In this document: positions 35,187 to 44,198 of the stretch, piece by piece | Numbering within the stretch: position 1 is the stretch's first letter | How the letters are laid out: every line of letters begins with the position of its first letter | DNA from: Bacteroidota bacterium | GTDB lineage: Bacteria > Bacteroidota > Ignavibacteria > Tepidaquicellales > Tepidaquicellaceae | DNA: 64,000 bases | Assembly (NCBI GenBank): GCA_018266835.1 | Contig: JAFDZP010000004.1 | Span: forward strand, 124,001 to 188,000 | Direction: 5' to 3' | The notes under the pieces: generated by a model | The model's input: the letters and a program-made list of their open reading frames with translations, nothing else | What the model was told of the DNA's origin: nothing | Databases searched by the model: none | Position numbers and translations under genes: made by a program

Positions 35187-35885
35187 ATGAATAAGAACGA
35201 TGTAAAAAAGTATGCTCTTGTAGTTAATAAGAAGCTCGGCGAATTATATCCCAATGCTAAGTGCCATATAGATTATCAGAATTCATTTCAGTTATTGATA
35301 TCAACCGTCCTTGCAGCGCAATGCACTGATATAAGAGTAAATGCTACGATGGTGCCTCTGTATAAATCAAAGTATAAAAAACCGCAGGATATTTTGGATG
35401 ACGGATTAGAAAATTTCCGGACAGAAATTAAGTCAATTAATTTTTACAATAATAAAGCGAAGGCAGTAATTGCAATTTGCGAAATGTTAGTGGAGAAACA
35501 TAGAGGGAAAGTCCCCTGTGATATGGATGCGCTTACTGAACTTGCAGGTGTCGGAAGAAAATCTGCCAGCGTTGTGCTGGGCAATACATGCGGAGTGCAT
35601 GACGTTATTATTGTGGATACTCATTTAAAAAGAGTAGCAGGAAGGCTTGGGCTTATAAAGAACGAAGACCCTACAAAAATAGAATTTGAACTGAAAGAGT
35701 TAATTCCTCCGACTGACCAGTGGCATTTTTCAATGAGAATCGGTGAGCACGGAAGAGTTGTGTGCCATGCAAGAAAGCCGAACTGCCCTGAGTGTGCTTT
35801 CAATCAGTCATGTCCTTCAAGTCTTGTAAAAGACGGTCAGCCTGCAATTACTAAGACTGCTAAAATTTCTAAACCAAAAAATTAA
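35187..35885 (+). CDS. nth: Endonuclease III
   Basis: This 232-residue protein carries the helix-hairpin-helix LAGVGRKSASVVLG with the catalytic Lys and then the catalytic Asp in IIVDTHLKRVAGRLGL. The C-terminal iron-sulfur cluster loop has Cys spaced x6-x2-x5 (CHARKPNCPECAFNQSC). It removes oxidised pyrimidines and cleaves at abasic sites. Its stop codon abuts the kdsC start (TAA|ATG), implying coupled translation. Confidence 0.97.
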   Translation: MNKNDVKKYALVVNKKLGELYPNAKCHIDYQNSFQLLISTVLAAQCTDIRVNATMVPLYKSKYKKPQDILDDGLENFRTEIKSINFYNNKAKAVIAICEMLVEKHRGKVPCDMDALTELAGVGRKSASVVLGNTCGVHDVIIVDTHLKRVAGRLGLIKNEDPTKIEFELKELIPPTDQWHFSMRIGEHGRVVCHARKPNCPECAFNQSCPSSLVKDGQPAITKTAKISKPKN

Positions 35886-36389
35886 ATGCCAAAACCTTTC
35901 TCGAACGAAACACTTTCTAAGATAGAAGTTATATTAATGGACCTTGACGGATGCCTCACAACAGGCCATATTGTTTACTTAAGCTCAGGCGAAGATTTAA
36001 AAATATTCAATACTCATGACGGTTACGGAATTACAAGGGCAAAGAAGCTCGGAATAAAGTTCGGAGTTATAAGCGGAATGAGTTCGCTTGTGAACCAGAG
36101 AAGAGTTGACAGACTTAAAATAGATCATTTATATCAGGATGTTGATGATAAGACATTGCCTTATAAAGAGCTGAAGGAAATGTATAAGCTCGGCGATGAA
36201 AATTTTGCGTATATTGGCGATGATGAGTTTGATATTGGCTTATTGAAACTTGTGGGATTTTCATGCTGCCCGAATAATGCGATGGCGGAAGTAAAGAAGA
36301 ATGTTGATTACGTCTGCGCAAAAGACGGCGGTCAGGGCTGTGTAAGGGAGATTATTGACATGATTTTGAAGGCTAAGGGCTTGATATAA
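35886..36389 (+). CDS. kdsC: 3-deoxy-D-manno-octulosonate 8-phosphate phosphatase
   Basis: At 167 residues this is a cap-less HAD phosphatase of the KdsC type: motif I LMDLDGCLTTGHIVY, substrate loop FNTHDGYGI, motif II VISGMSS, the Lys in DDKTLPYKEL, motif IV YIGDDEFDI, and the C-terminal GGQGCVREI that closes on the neighbouring active site of the tetramer. It makes Kdo for lipopolysaccharide, so the cell has an outer membrane with Kdo-type core. Translationally coupled to nth. No other kds gene is nearby. Confidence 0.93.
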   Translation: MPKPFSNETLSKIEVILMDLDGCLTTGHIVYLSSGEDLKIFNTHDGYGITRAKKLGIKFGVISGMSSLVNQRRVDRLKIDHLYQDVDDKTLPYKELKEMYKLGDENFAYIGDDEFDIGLLKLVGFSCCPNNAMAEVKKNVDYVCAKDGGQGCVREIIDMILKAKGLI

Positions 36390-36466
36390 CATATATGTAT
36401 GTCCCTTCCCCTTGAAATTTTTGAGATAATTTATTAAATTGTAGATTCATTAAAAATAAAGAGAAT

Positions 36467-36703
36467 ATGAAAAAAGCATTTCATCCGAAATATTATAAAA
36501 CCGACGTTATCTGCAACTGCGGAGAGAATAGAGGAGTCATTTTTACAACACGTTCAACTGTTCCTGAAATCAAGGTTGAAATATGCTCATTATGTCATCC
36601 ATACTTCACGGGTACGCAAAAAATTATAGATACAGCAGGTAGAGTTGAAAAGTTCAATAAAAAATACGGCAAAAAGAAAATAGAAGTTACTCCTGAAAAG
36701 TAA
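36467..36703 (+). CDS. rpmE: 50S ribosomal protein L31
   Basis: The 78 residues start [20 protein letters not shown] and have [28 protein letters not shown], the L31 signature. The four Cys (CNC and CSLC) mark the zinc-binding form. A terminator follows. Confidence 0.97.
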   Translation: MKKAFHPKYYKTDVICNCGENRGVIFTTRSTVPEIKVEICSLCHPYFTGTQKIIDTAGRVEKFNKKYGKKKIEVTPEK

Positions 36704-36729
36704 ATTCTATATAAATATCAGATAATTTT

Positions 36730-36765
36730 AAAAGCCAATGTTGACTTCAACGTTGGCTTTTTTAT
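36730..36765 (+). terminator. Rho-independent terminator of rpmE
   Basis: AAAAGCCAATGTTGA pairs with TCAACGTTGGCTTTT around a 2-nt loop (one G-T pair), followed by TTTATTTTAT. It overlaps the in-frame ATG at 36738, which is why I start the next gene at 36780. Confidence 0.9.
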
Positions 36766-36779
36766 TTTATATAAAAAAT

Positions 36780-37973
36780 ATGAATATAATACTATTTGAA
36801 GACGGGAATTACAAAAATCTTTTTCCGTTAAATATTCTCCGTCCTAACTTTGAAATAAAATGCGGAGTATCGAATCTTCTGGCGAAGCATTTAAGACGTG
36901 TTCCCGAGGGTTCGCAGGTAACACTTCACGTCCGCAAAACATTGCAGGAATATGTTACTATGAAATATCCTGAGGCGGCTATTAATAAGGTTGACGTGAA
37001 GAAGTCGTATGTATTTCTTAATTCAAAAGTAATTTATTCAAAAAGTTTTTTTGAGAATCTTCCGAAGGCAAAGACCGATGTAGTTTTAATCGATAAGAAT
37101 AAAACTGTTTTGTATGCAACAGTATCAGGACCTAATGTAAAGAAAATTTCTGTAAAAATTACTAAAGGCGCGCCGCTTACATTGCTTGATTTCAAAAAGC
37201 CGAAGGTAAAAATGACTGAGTACAAAGAGAAAGATGTAAAAGTTATGGAATACTCATGGGATACGATGAGATATTTAGAGGGGGAGTTGAAAAAAGAATT
37301 GCACTTCCTCTGCAAAGATTCAAACACATTGACTCATCCGAAAGCAAAAGTTGCTCCTATTGTGATACTGGATGATTCAGCAGGAAAGATTTACGTATCC
37401 GAGCATGCGGTGATTGAACCATTCTCTTATATTAAAGGACCTTGTTTCATAGGTAAAAATGCGCTGGTGAAATCGGGCAGCAAAATTTACGGACCCGTAT
37501 CTATCGGCGAAGGCTCGAGAGTTTCGGGCGAAATATCAGGATGTATTTTCCATGCAAGAGTGAATAAGCAGCATGACGGATTTGTCGGCAACTCTTATTT
37601 CTCTGAGTTTGTTAATCTTGGTGCGGATACAGTTACAAGCAATCTGAAAAATAATTATTCAAAAGTAAGGGCGAAGCTCTTCAAAAAAGAATATGAAACT
37701 GATCTGCAGTTCTTAGGAAGTATAATCGGCGACCATACGAAAATCGGCATTAACACAATGCTGAATACAGGCACGGTCATCGGCGCATTTGTAAATATAG
37801 CAGGCGGAGGATTTCCGGATAAGTTCATTGATTCGTTCTCATGGTATATCATAGGTAAAAAGCCTGCGAAGTATAAAATTCCTGATGCATTAAAGACGTG
37901 TGAGATTGTTATGAACAGACGCGGAATAAAAATGACTAAGGAATTTGAAAAATTAATTAAAGCAAAATATTAA
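36780..37973 (+). CDS. GlmU-like sugar nucleotidyltransferase/acetyltransferase (bacteroidete type)
   Basis: This 397-residue protein starts MNIILFEDGNYKNLFPLNILRP, the variant N-terminus of the alternative GlmU family found in Bacteroidetes. The first half would be the nucleotidyltransferase-like domain. The second half, from about residue 215, is a left-handed beta helix with hexapeptide repeats (VIEPFSYIKGPCFIGKNALVKSG, then GADTVTSNLKNNYSKVRA and LGSIIGDHTKIGINTMLNTG). The family is proposed to make UDP-N-acetylglucosamine for peptidoglycan and LPS. The usual GlmU signature L-x2-GxGTRM is absent, as is normal in this branch. Confidence 0.87.
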   Translation: MNIILFEDGNYKNLFPLNILRPNFEIKCGVSNLLAKHLRRVPEGSQVTLHVRKTLQEYVTMKYPEAAINKVDVKKSYVFLNSKVIYSKSFFENLPKAKTDVVLIDKNKTVLYATVSGPNVKKISVKITKGAPLTLLDFKKPKVKMTEYKEKDVKVMEYSWDTMRYLEGELKKELHFLCKDSNTLTHPKAKVAPIVILDDSAGKIYVSEHAVIEPFSYIKGPCFIGKNALVKSGSKIYGPVSIGEGSRVSGEISGCIFHARVNKQHDGFVGNSYFSEFVNLGADTVTSNLKNNYSKVRAKLFKKEYETDLQFLGSIIGDHTKIGINTMLNTGTVIGAFVNIAGGGFPDKFIDSFSWYIIGKKPAKYKIPDALKTCEIVMNRRGIKMTKEFEKLIKAKY

Positions 37974-37981
37974 AATAAAAT

Positions 37982-39082
37982 TTGATCTGGATAGTTGTAT
38001 TAGTTGTAATAATAATTTTAGTAATAAGTGTTCTTTTATTTTTGAAGTCGAAAGTGTTTGGAGCTTTGCCTGAAGAAGGAAAGTATTCTTCATCTCCGAA
38101 TTACAAAAACGGAGCGTTCAGAAATCTTGAAGTAACTCCCATGATGGGTGATAAAACATCGGGGCACCAAATGACTATGCTGAGTGCACTATGGAAATTT
38201 TTAAATAAGCCGAAGAATACACGGCCGCCCGGACCGCTGCCGTTTGTAAAAACTGATTTGAAAAATCTTGATTACGATGCGCCGGCAATTGTTTGGTTTG
38301 GACATTCCTCATATCTAATTTCATTCAAAGGAATAAATATTTTAGTTGACCCTGTTTTCAGTGGAAGAGTTTCACCTGTTCCTATAGGAGGAAAAGCATT
38401 CAAAGGTACTAATGAATATCAGGCTGAACACATGCCTGAGATTGATATTCTGATTTTAACACACGACCATTATGACCATCTCGATTACAAGACAATAACT
38501 GAGCTGCATCCAAAGGTAAAAAAGATTTATACTTCACTTGGAGTTAGTCCGCATTTATTAAGATGGGGAGTTGAGCAGGGTAAGATTAACGAGATGGACT
38601 GGAACTACTCTGAGAACGTCTCTGAAAATATTAAACTGACTGCCTTAACGGGAAGACATTTTTCGGGAAGACAGTTTAAAAGAAATCAGTCACTGTGGAA
38701 TTCATTTGTACTGGAGTTCTTCGGCTTTAAAATTTATGTAGGTGGTGATTCAGGATACGGAAAACACTTTAAAGAAATTATTTCAAAGTACGGACCATTT
38801 GATATTGCACTGCTCGAGTGCGCGCAGTATGGTGAAGGCTGGCCGTATATACATATGACTCCCGAACAATCTCATCATGCAGCAGTTGATATAAATACAA
38901 AAGTTTTATTCCCGGTTCACTGGGGAAAATTTGCATTGGCGTTGCATCCATGGGATGAGCCGATGCATAGGTTATTAGCTGCGAATAAGAATAATGAAGT
39001 TGAGATAACTACTCCGATGATTGGTGAAGTTGTAGTGATGAATGAGAAATTGCCTAAGAGTAAGTGGTGGGAGAAGGTGTAG
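37982..39082 (+). CDS. Membrane-anchored metallo-beta-lactamase-fold hydrolase (NAPE-PLD/UlaG-like)
   Basis: 366 residues from TTG 37982, with an N-terminal hydrophobic anchor (residues 2-22). The metal-binding motif is LTHDHYDHLD, with further ligands in TGRHFSGR, VGGDSGYG and FPVHWGKF. The conserved WFGHSSYLISFKG and VDPVFSGRVSP blocks fit the NAPE-PLD-like branch, which includes phospholipase D-type enzymes acting on N-acyl ethanolamine lipids and many of unknown substrate. The anchor suggests activity at the inner membrane. Its substrate cannot be told. Confidence 0.87.
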   Translation: MIWIVVLVVIIILVISVLLFLKSKVFGALPEEGKYSSSPNYKNGAFRNLEVTPMMGDKTSGHQMTMLSALWKFLNKPKNTRPPGPLPFVKTDLKNLDYDAPAIVWFGHSSYLISFKGINILVDPVFSGRVSPVPIGGKAFKGTNEYQAEHMPEIDILILTHDHYDHLDYKTITELHPKVKKIYTSLGVSPHLLRWGVEQGKINEMDWNYSENVSENIKLTALTGRHFSGRQFKRNQSLWNSFVLEFFGFKIYVGGDSGYGKHFKEIISKYGPFDIALLECAQYGEGWPYIHMTPEQSHHAAVDINTKVLFPVHWGKFALALHPWDEPMHRLLAANKNNEVEITTPMIGEVVVMNEKLPKSKWWEKV

Positions 39083-39144
39083 AATTGAAATTCTGGAAAC
39101 ATTTCGCTTGTATCATACTTAAAAAAATAATAACTTAAAGAAAA

Positions 39145-40470
39145 ATGTTTATGGAAAAACTTTTTCTTTTTCTTGCCGTTTTCTGTACAACAAATTTGTT
39201 CGCCCAATCAGGCTGGCAGCAAATTTCAACTCCAACCAACACTTCATATACTTTTAACACAATATTTTTTGTTTCAAAAGATCTGGGGTTTCTATACTAT
39301 AAACAAAACTATGCGCCGTATTTTAGAGACGGAAGAATTTATATGACAACGGATGGCGGAAATACTTTTGCTCTTACATCCACCAATGTAATTTTGCAAT
39401 ATGCCTATTTTAAAAATGCTAATACCGGATGGATACTCGGGGACAGGATAAATTATGAAGTTCCCGGACATTACTACTTTACTTATCAGACAACAAATGG
39501 CGGAGCTAGCTGGACTGAGACTGAATATGTTACAAATTCGAACTATACAAACTGTATAAAATTTTCTAACGATAATACAGGATGGAAAACAAAAAACGGC
39601 GGCAACGGACTTTTTAAAACAACAAATGGCGGAGCCACATGGGATAGTGTAGCAGGTAATCTGGGAAATACTTTTGTGGATTATTTTACGGTCAATACAA
39701 TTGATTCGGCAAATTCCATTTACCGTTTAACCACATTTTATAAAGGTCCAGGAGCCATAGTAAAATATTCTACAAATTCAGGAATAAACTGGGTTCAGAC
39801 AGGTTCTCCCGGCAGTCAAATTCGAAATAAAAACCATTTTGAATTTTTAAACGCAACATGCATAGTTACTTATGCTACCGGTTTACCCACTAAAACAACA
39901 AATTATGGTGTTAATTGGAACTCGACACTTAGTATTCACGCATTCATGGATATATCTACTTTAAATAATAAATACGTGTGGGGATTAAATACTGAAGGGA
40001 AAATTAAATTTTCAACAGACGGCGGAAGTGCTTTTGCAGATCAACTTAATGTAGGATTCACTTATGACTCCTCATCACACTGTTTTATGTTTCCGGCAGA
40101 TACTGTAATACATGTTACAGGTTTTTTAAATACAGGCGGCAGATTGTATAAAACTACCACAGGAGGACAGGTTGTAACATCTGTTTCCAACAATGAATCA
40201 GTAGTTAACAATTTTAATTTATCTGTTTATCCGAATCCTTTTAATCCATCTACTAAATTAAAAGTAGATACACGCTCGGCTATAAATTTTCTTACAATAA
40301 ATCTTTATGATTTATCAGGAAAACTTATGAAGTCAACTGATTATCATGATATTCATATAGGAACAACAGAACTTAACATTGACCTTAATAATCTACCAAC
40401 CGGTTCATACTTGCTCAAAGCAACGGGTGAAAACTTTTCCGAAACAAAGAAACTTGTTCTGCTGAAGTAA
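39145..40470 (+). CDS. Secreted Ycf48/BNR-like propeller protein with type IX sorting domain
   Basis: This 441-residue protein has a signal peptide ending NLFAQ; ATG 39151 is an alternative start. The central part has Ycf48-like propeller blades with motifs TTDGGNTF, TTNGGASWT, TTNGGATWD, STNSGINWV and STDGGSAF. The last 80 residues are a Por secretion C-terminal sorting domain: LSVYPNPFNPSTKLKV, a middle YDLSGKLMKS and a terminal NLPTGSYLLKATGENFSETKKLVLLK-type end (given here only in part: KKLVLLK). It is exported by the type IX system and cut or attached at the surface. The exact role is unknown. Confidence 0.9.
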   Translation: MFMEKLFLFLAVFCTTNLFAQSGWQQISTPTNTSYTFNTIFFVSKDLGFLYYKQNYAPYFRDGRIYMTTDGGNTFALTSTNVILQYAYFKNANTGWILGDRINYEVPGHYYFTYQTTNGGASWTETEYVTNSNYTNCIKFSNDNTGWKTKNGGNGLFKTTNGGATWDSVAGNLGNTFVDYFTVNTIDSANSIYRLTTFYKGPGAIVKYSTNSGINWVQTGSPGSQIRNKNHFEFLNATCIVTYATGLPTKTTNYGVNWNSTLSIHAFMDISTLNNKYVWGLNTEGKIKFSTDGGSAFADQLNVGFTYDSSSHCFMFPADTVIHVTGFLNTGGRLYKTTTGGQVVTSVSNNESVVNNFNLSVYPNPFNPSTKLKVDTRSAINFLTINLYDLSGKLMKSTDYHDIHIGTTELNIDLNNLPTGSYLLKATGENFSETKKLVLLK

Positions 40471-40573
40471 TCTATTTTGCAGAATAGGGCAATTGTAGTC
40501 AATTGAATAAATTTTGAATATTGAGTATTTTAAGTATTCAATGTCTTTTGCAATATGTTTTGCAGTACATTTT

Positions 40574-40647
40574 GGGCGGTTAGCTCAGTTGGTTAGAGCG
40601 CTACGTTGACATCGTAGAGGTCATTGGTTCGAATCCATTACCGCCCA
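40574..40647 (+). tRNA. tRNA-Val (anticodon GAC)
   Basis: The acceptor stem is GGGCGGT/ACCGCCC, the D arm contains AGCTCAGTTGGTTAGAG, and the anticodon stem CTACG/CGTAG encloses loop TTGACAT with anticodon GAC at 40608-40610. The T arm carries GGTTCGAATCC. The 3' CCA is not encoded (A then CTG), unlike tRNA-Asp at 4984. It lies upstream of thrS in the same orientation. Confidence 0.97.
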
Positions 40648-40831
40648 CTGAATTTCTTTTTTACAGATTCAATAAATCATGATTCACATTATAAAGATAA
40701 ATATAGCCATTTTTCAATTCTCACGCTTCACGCGAACGCCTCACGCTATACCCAGCTCACTCTTTTAAACAAAATTTAAAAATTAAAATTTGAAGATTGA
40801 TTCGCAAGAGGCGGGTCATTCATTTAACTAT

Positions 40832-42796
40832 ATGGATAACAAAATTAAAATAACTTTCCCTGACGGAAGCGTTAAGGAATTCGATAAAGGGGTTTCTGCA
40901 TTCGATATTGCAAACTCCATTAGCAAAAGACTTGCTGAAGAAATACTTGTTGCAAAAGTAAACGGAGTTGATAAAGATGTTAACGCTCCGATAAACGAAG
41001 ATGCTGAAATAAAATTGTTCAAGTTCGATTCAGATGAAGGCAAAAAAGTTTACTGGCATACAACTTCGCACATAATGGCGCAGGCTATTGAGGAATTATT
41101 TCCCGGAGCAAGATTCGGCGTAGGTCCTCCTATAGAAGGCGGATTTTATTACGACGTTGACTCGGATAAAAAATTCACTGAAGATGATTTAAAAAAGATA
41201 GAAGCTAAGATGCTTGAGATTGCAAAACGCGACCTGAAGCCGAGCCGTATTGAAATGCCGAGACTTGAAGCGATTGAATACTTTAAATCAAAAAGAAACG
41301 ACCCGTACAAAGTAGAAATTCTTGAAACAATTGCTAAGGATGAAGATAACGTTTCGCTCTATGAACAAGGTAACTTTACTGACTTATGCCGCGGTCCTCA
41401 TCTTCCTTCAACTGCAAAAGTGAAGGCAGTTAAACTGCTTTCCGTTTCAGGTTCTTACTGGAGAGGCGATGAAAAGCGTCAGATGCTTCAGAGAATTTAC
41501 GGAATATCTTTTCCTAAGCAGAAAGATTTAGATGAGCATTTAAATAATCTTGAAGAGGCAAAGAAAAGAGACCACAGAAAACTCGGGCAGGAATTAGAAT
41601 TATTTATGATTTCTCAGGCAGTGGGAAGCGGTCTTCCTATATGGCTGCCGAAGGGTTCTATTGTAAGAATGGAACTGGAAAATTTCTTAAAGAGCGAACA
41701 GTTCAAAAGAGGTTACGAGCCCGTTTATACTCCGCATATCGGAAAAATTGAATTATATAAAACATCGGGACACTATCCCTACTATAAAGAGTCACAGTTT
41801 CCTCCGCTGGAGTTTGAAGATGAGACAGGAAAAAAAGAGCAGTATTTATTGAAGCCGATGAACTGCCCGCATCACTTCCAGGTTTATAATCATAAGCCGA
41901 GAAGTTATAAAGATTTGCCGGTGAGACTTGCTGAGTTCGGTACTGTTTATCGTTATGAACAATCTGGTGAATTAGCAGGATTATTAAGAGTAAGAGGATT
42001 TACACAGGATGACTCACATATTTTCTGCAGACAGGACCAGTTGCTTGATGAAGTCTGTAACGTGATTGAGCTTACTCAGTTTGTTGCAAGGACAGTAGGA
42101 TTTGATAATCTGAACATAAGACTTTCATTCAGAGATAAAGAAAATAAATCAAAGTACGGCGGAACAGATGAACTATGGGATAAAGCCGAGCAGGATGTAA
42201 AAGATGCTGCAGACAGAATGGGACTTGACTATACGATTGCAATCGGTGAAGCCAGCTTCTACGGTCCGAAGATTGATTTTATTTTAAAAGACTCGCTTAA
42301 CAGAAAATGGCAGCTTGGAACTGTACAGGTTGACTACGTTCAGCCTGTTAACTTCGATATGCTATATACAGGCGCAGACGGACAGAAACACAGACCTGTG
42401 GTTATTCACAGAGCGCCGTTTGGCTCTATGGAAAGATTCGTTGCATTGCTGATTGAAAACTTTGCGGGATACTTCCCGCTCTGGTTAGCTCCGGTGCAGG
42501 TGATGGTAATTCCGCTTACAGATAACCACAAAGAATATGCTCAGAAAGTGCATGATGAATTGAAATCTCAGAATATTCGTGTCAGTTTAGACGAAAGAAA
42601 CGAAAAAGTGGGCTATAAGATACGAGAAGCTGAAAATAAAAAAATCCCATATATGCTTGTTTTGGGCGATAAAGAGGTAAATGAGGGATTAATTTCGATT
42701 CGCGAGCATAAAAAGGGCGATACCGGAAAAATGGAATTGAATAAATTTATAGAAATTATTAAATTAAAGGTTTCCAAAAAAGATATTTTTTATTAA
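40832..42796 (+). CDS. thrS: Threonyl-tRNA synthetase
   Basis: 654 residues from ATG 40832, where the TGS domain begins (MDNKIKITFPDGSVKEFDKG); an in-frame TTG at 40790 would add 14 residues with no family match. The editing domain has HTTSHIMAQAIEELFP and the Cys/His site (TDLCRGPHLPST). The class II catalytic core has LKPMNCPHHFQVY with zinc ligand Cys, and RYEQSGELAGLLRVRGFTQDDSH. The anticodon-binding domain closes the protein. It heads the thrS-infC-rpmI-rplT-pheS cluster. Confidence 0.97.
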   Translation: MDNKIKITFPDGSVKEFDKGVSAFDIANSISKRLAEEILVAKVNGVDKDVNAPINEDAEIKLFKFDSDEGKKVYWHTTSHIMAQAIEELFPGARFGVGPPIEGGFYYDVDSDKKFTEDDLKKIEAKMLEIAKRDLKPSRIEMPRLEAIEYFKSKRNDPYKVEILETIAKDEDNVSLYEQGNFTDLCRGPHLPSTAKVKAVKLLSVSGSYWRGDEKRQMLQRIYGISFPKQKDLDEHLNNLEEAKKRDHRKLGQELELFMISQAVGSGLPIWLPKGSIVRMELENFLKSEQFKRGYEPVYTPHIGKIELYKTSGHYPYYKESQFPPLEFEDETGKKEQYLLKPMNCPHHFQVYNHKPRSYKDLPVRLAEFGTVYRYEQSGELAGLLRVRGFTQDDSHIFCRQDQLLDEVCNVIELTQFVARTVGFDNLNIRLSFRDKENKSKYGGTDELWDKAEQDVKDAADRMGLDYTIAIGEASFYGPKIDFILKDSLNRKWQLGTVQVDYVQPVNFDMLYTGADGQKHRPVVIHRAPFGSMERFVALLIENFAGYFPLWLAPVQVMVIPLTDNHKEYAQKVHDELKSQNIRVSLDERNEKVGYKIREAENKKIPYMLVLGDKEVNEGLISIREHKKGDTGKMELNKFIEIIKLKVSKKDIFY

Positions 42797-42812
42797 TTAA
42801 ATCCAATACAGT

Positions 42813-43520
42813 ATTAAAGATAATAAACGCTTCCGCGAAAGAACCAATAACTACATAAACGCTCCTCAACTGAGAGTGATTGACGAAAACGGCGATGCCT
42901 TAGGTGTACTGTCTAATTTCGAAGCAAAGAAATTAGCGCAGGAAAAAGGGCTCGATTTAATCGAAATTTCGCCAAATTCAAACCCTCCTGTTTGCAGAAT
43001 TTCCGATTACGGTAAATTCAATTATGAAAGACAGAAGAAGGAGAAGGAAGCCAAGAAAAATCAGGTAGTAATGACGGTTAAGGAAGTGCGTTTTAACCCG
43101 AATACCGATACGCATGATATTGAATTTAAGACGAAACATCTTTACAATTTTTTGATGGAAGGGCATAAAGTAAAAGCTTACGTTATGTTCAAAGGCAGAA
43201 TGATTACGCACCCTGAGTTCGGACGAAAACTGATGGACGATATTGTGAACAAGCTGAGTGAAGTCGGTAAGCTTGAAGCTCCGCCGAAAATGGAAGGAAA
43301 GCAATTGATTGCTTACTTCATGCCGGATAAAGCAAAGATCGCTGCGATTAACAAGTTCAGACAGAGAGAAGCAAAGTTAATAGCTAAAGAGAATGCGATG
43401 GAATCAGGACAGACCGCTCCGAAGCCGGTAGTAAATGAAGAAGTAAAAAACGACGCAAGTCAACAAGAAGAAAAACAAACATCAGATAATAATTCTGAAG
43501 GGAATATAGAAAATGCCTAA
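42813..43520 (+). CDS. infC: Translation initiation factor IF-3 with apparent ATT start
   Basis: From ATT 42813 the product is 235 residues: [27 protein letters not shown] aligns with the normal IF-3 N-terminus, while a GTG start at 42876 would cut off the first strand. Upstream of 42876 the frame reaches a TAA at 42798 and contains no ATG, GTG or TTG; only ATC 42801, ATT 42813 and ATA 42855 remain. E. coli infC also uses ATT, which allows IF-3 to repress its own synthesis. The core motifs [21 protein letters not shown] and [14 protein letters not shown] are intact. A 40-residue acidic tail rich in Glu, Gln and Asn is extra. It overlaps rpmI by 8 bp. Confidence 0.95.
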   Translation: MKDNKRFRERTNNYINAPQLRVIDENGDALGVLSNFEAKKLAQEKGLDLIEISPNSNPPVCRISDYGKFNYERQKKEKEAKKNQVVMTVKEVRFNPNTDTHDIEFKTKHLYNFLMEGHKVKAYVMFKGRMITHPEFGRKLMDDIVNKLSEVGKLEAPPKMEGKQLIAYFMPDKAKIAAINKFRQREAKLIAKENAMESGQTAPKPVVNEEVKNDASQQEEKQTSDNNSEGNIENA

Positions 43521-43707
43521 AATGAAATCCAACAGAGCTGCTGCTAAGAGATTCAAAGTAACAGCTACAGGGAAACTGAAAAGAAGTAAGTCTTACAAAA
43601 GACATATTTTAACAAAGAAGTCCAGCAAAAGAAAGAGACATCTTGGTACAGCTACCTTGGTTTCCGCACCGGAAACGAAAAAAATGCTTAGATTAATCCA
43701 AGCATAA
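43513..43707 (+). CDS. rpmI: 50S ribosomal protein L35
   Basis: The 64 residues [20 protein letters not shown], then [25 protein letters not shown], are the L35 signature. The start overlaps the end of infC by 8 bp, so the two are translated in close sequence. Confidence 0.97.
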   Translation: MPKMKSNRAAAKRFKVTATGKLKRSKSYKRHILTKKSSKRKRHLGTATLVSAPETKKMLRLIQA

Positions 43708-43773
43708 TTTACAATTATAAGCCCGCTTAAATGCCGGGGAACGTATAATAATTTTAAAAATTAAAATAAACAA

Positions 43774-44121
43774 ATGCCACGTTCAAAAAACAAAGTCGCA
43801 TCGCACAGAAGAAGAAAAAGAATCCTCGAGAAAGCTAAAGGATATTTCGGAGCGAGAAGTAAAGTCTATACAGTTGCAAAAAACTCCGTAGAAAAGGGTT
43901 TAACTCACGCATACAAAGACAGAAAAACAAAGAAGAGAGTTTACAGAAGCTTATGGATAACAAGAATTAACGCTGCTGCAAGATTGAACAACACTTCTTA
44001 CTCAAAGTTAATCGATGCGTTAAACAAAAAGAATATTGATATAAACAGAAAAGTTCTTTCTGATTTAGCTTACAATAATCTTCCTGCATTCAATGAAATA
44101 GTAAGATTCGCTTTAGCGTAA
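43774..44121 (+). CDS. rplT: 50S ribosomal protein L20
   Basis: The 115 residues [42 protein letters not shown] and [14 protein letters not shown] are typical of L20. It follows rpmI by 66 bp. L20 is known in other bacteria to repress this operon by binding its leader RNA; I could not identify such a site here. Confidence 0.97.
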   Translation: MPRSKNKVASHRRRKRILEKAKGYFGARSKVYTVAKNSVEKGLTHAYKDRKTKKRVYRSLWITRINAAARLNNTSYSKLIDALNKKNIDINRKVLSDLAYNNLPAFNEIVRFALA

Positions 44122-44150
44122 TTTTTCTTTTACATTACGGTTATTTTTAC

Positions 44151-44177
44151 AAAAGGCGAGCGAAAACTCGCCTTTAT
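44151..44177 (+). terminator. Terminator between rplT and pheS
   Basis: AAGGCGAG-CGAAAA-CTCGCCTT is followed by TATTATATA. It should reduce read-through from the ribosomal genes into pheS; the T run is short, so it may act as an attenuator. Confidence 0.75.
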
Positions 44178-44198
44178 TATATATAATCCTTTTTGACC

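Noticed and set aside
43708-43773. L20 autoregulatory leader between rpmI and rplT
   Set aside because: The spacer is short and I could not draw the known L20-binding fold, so I do not claim it.
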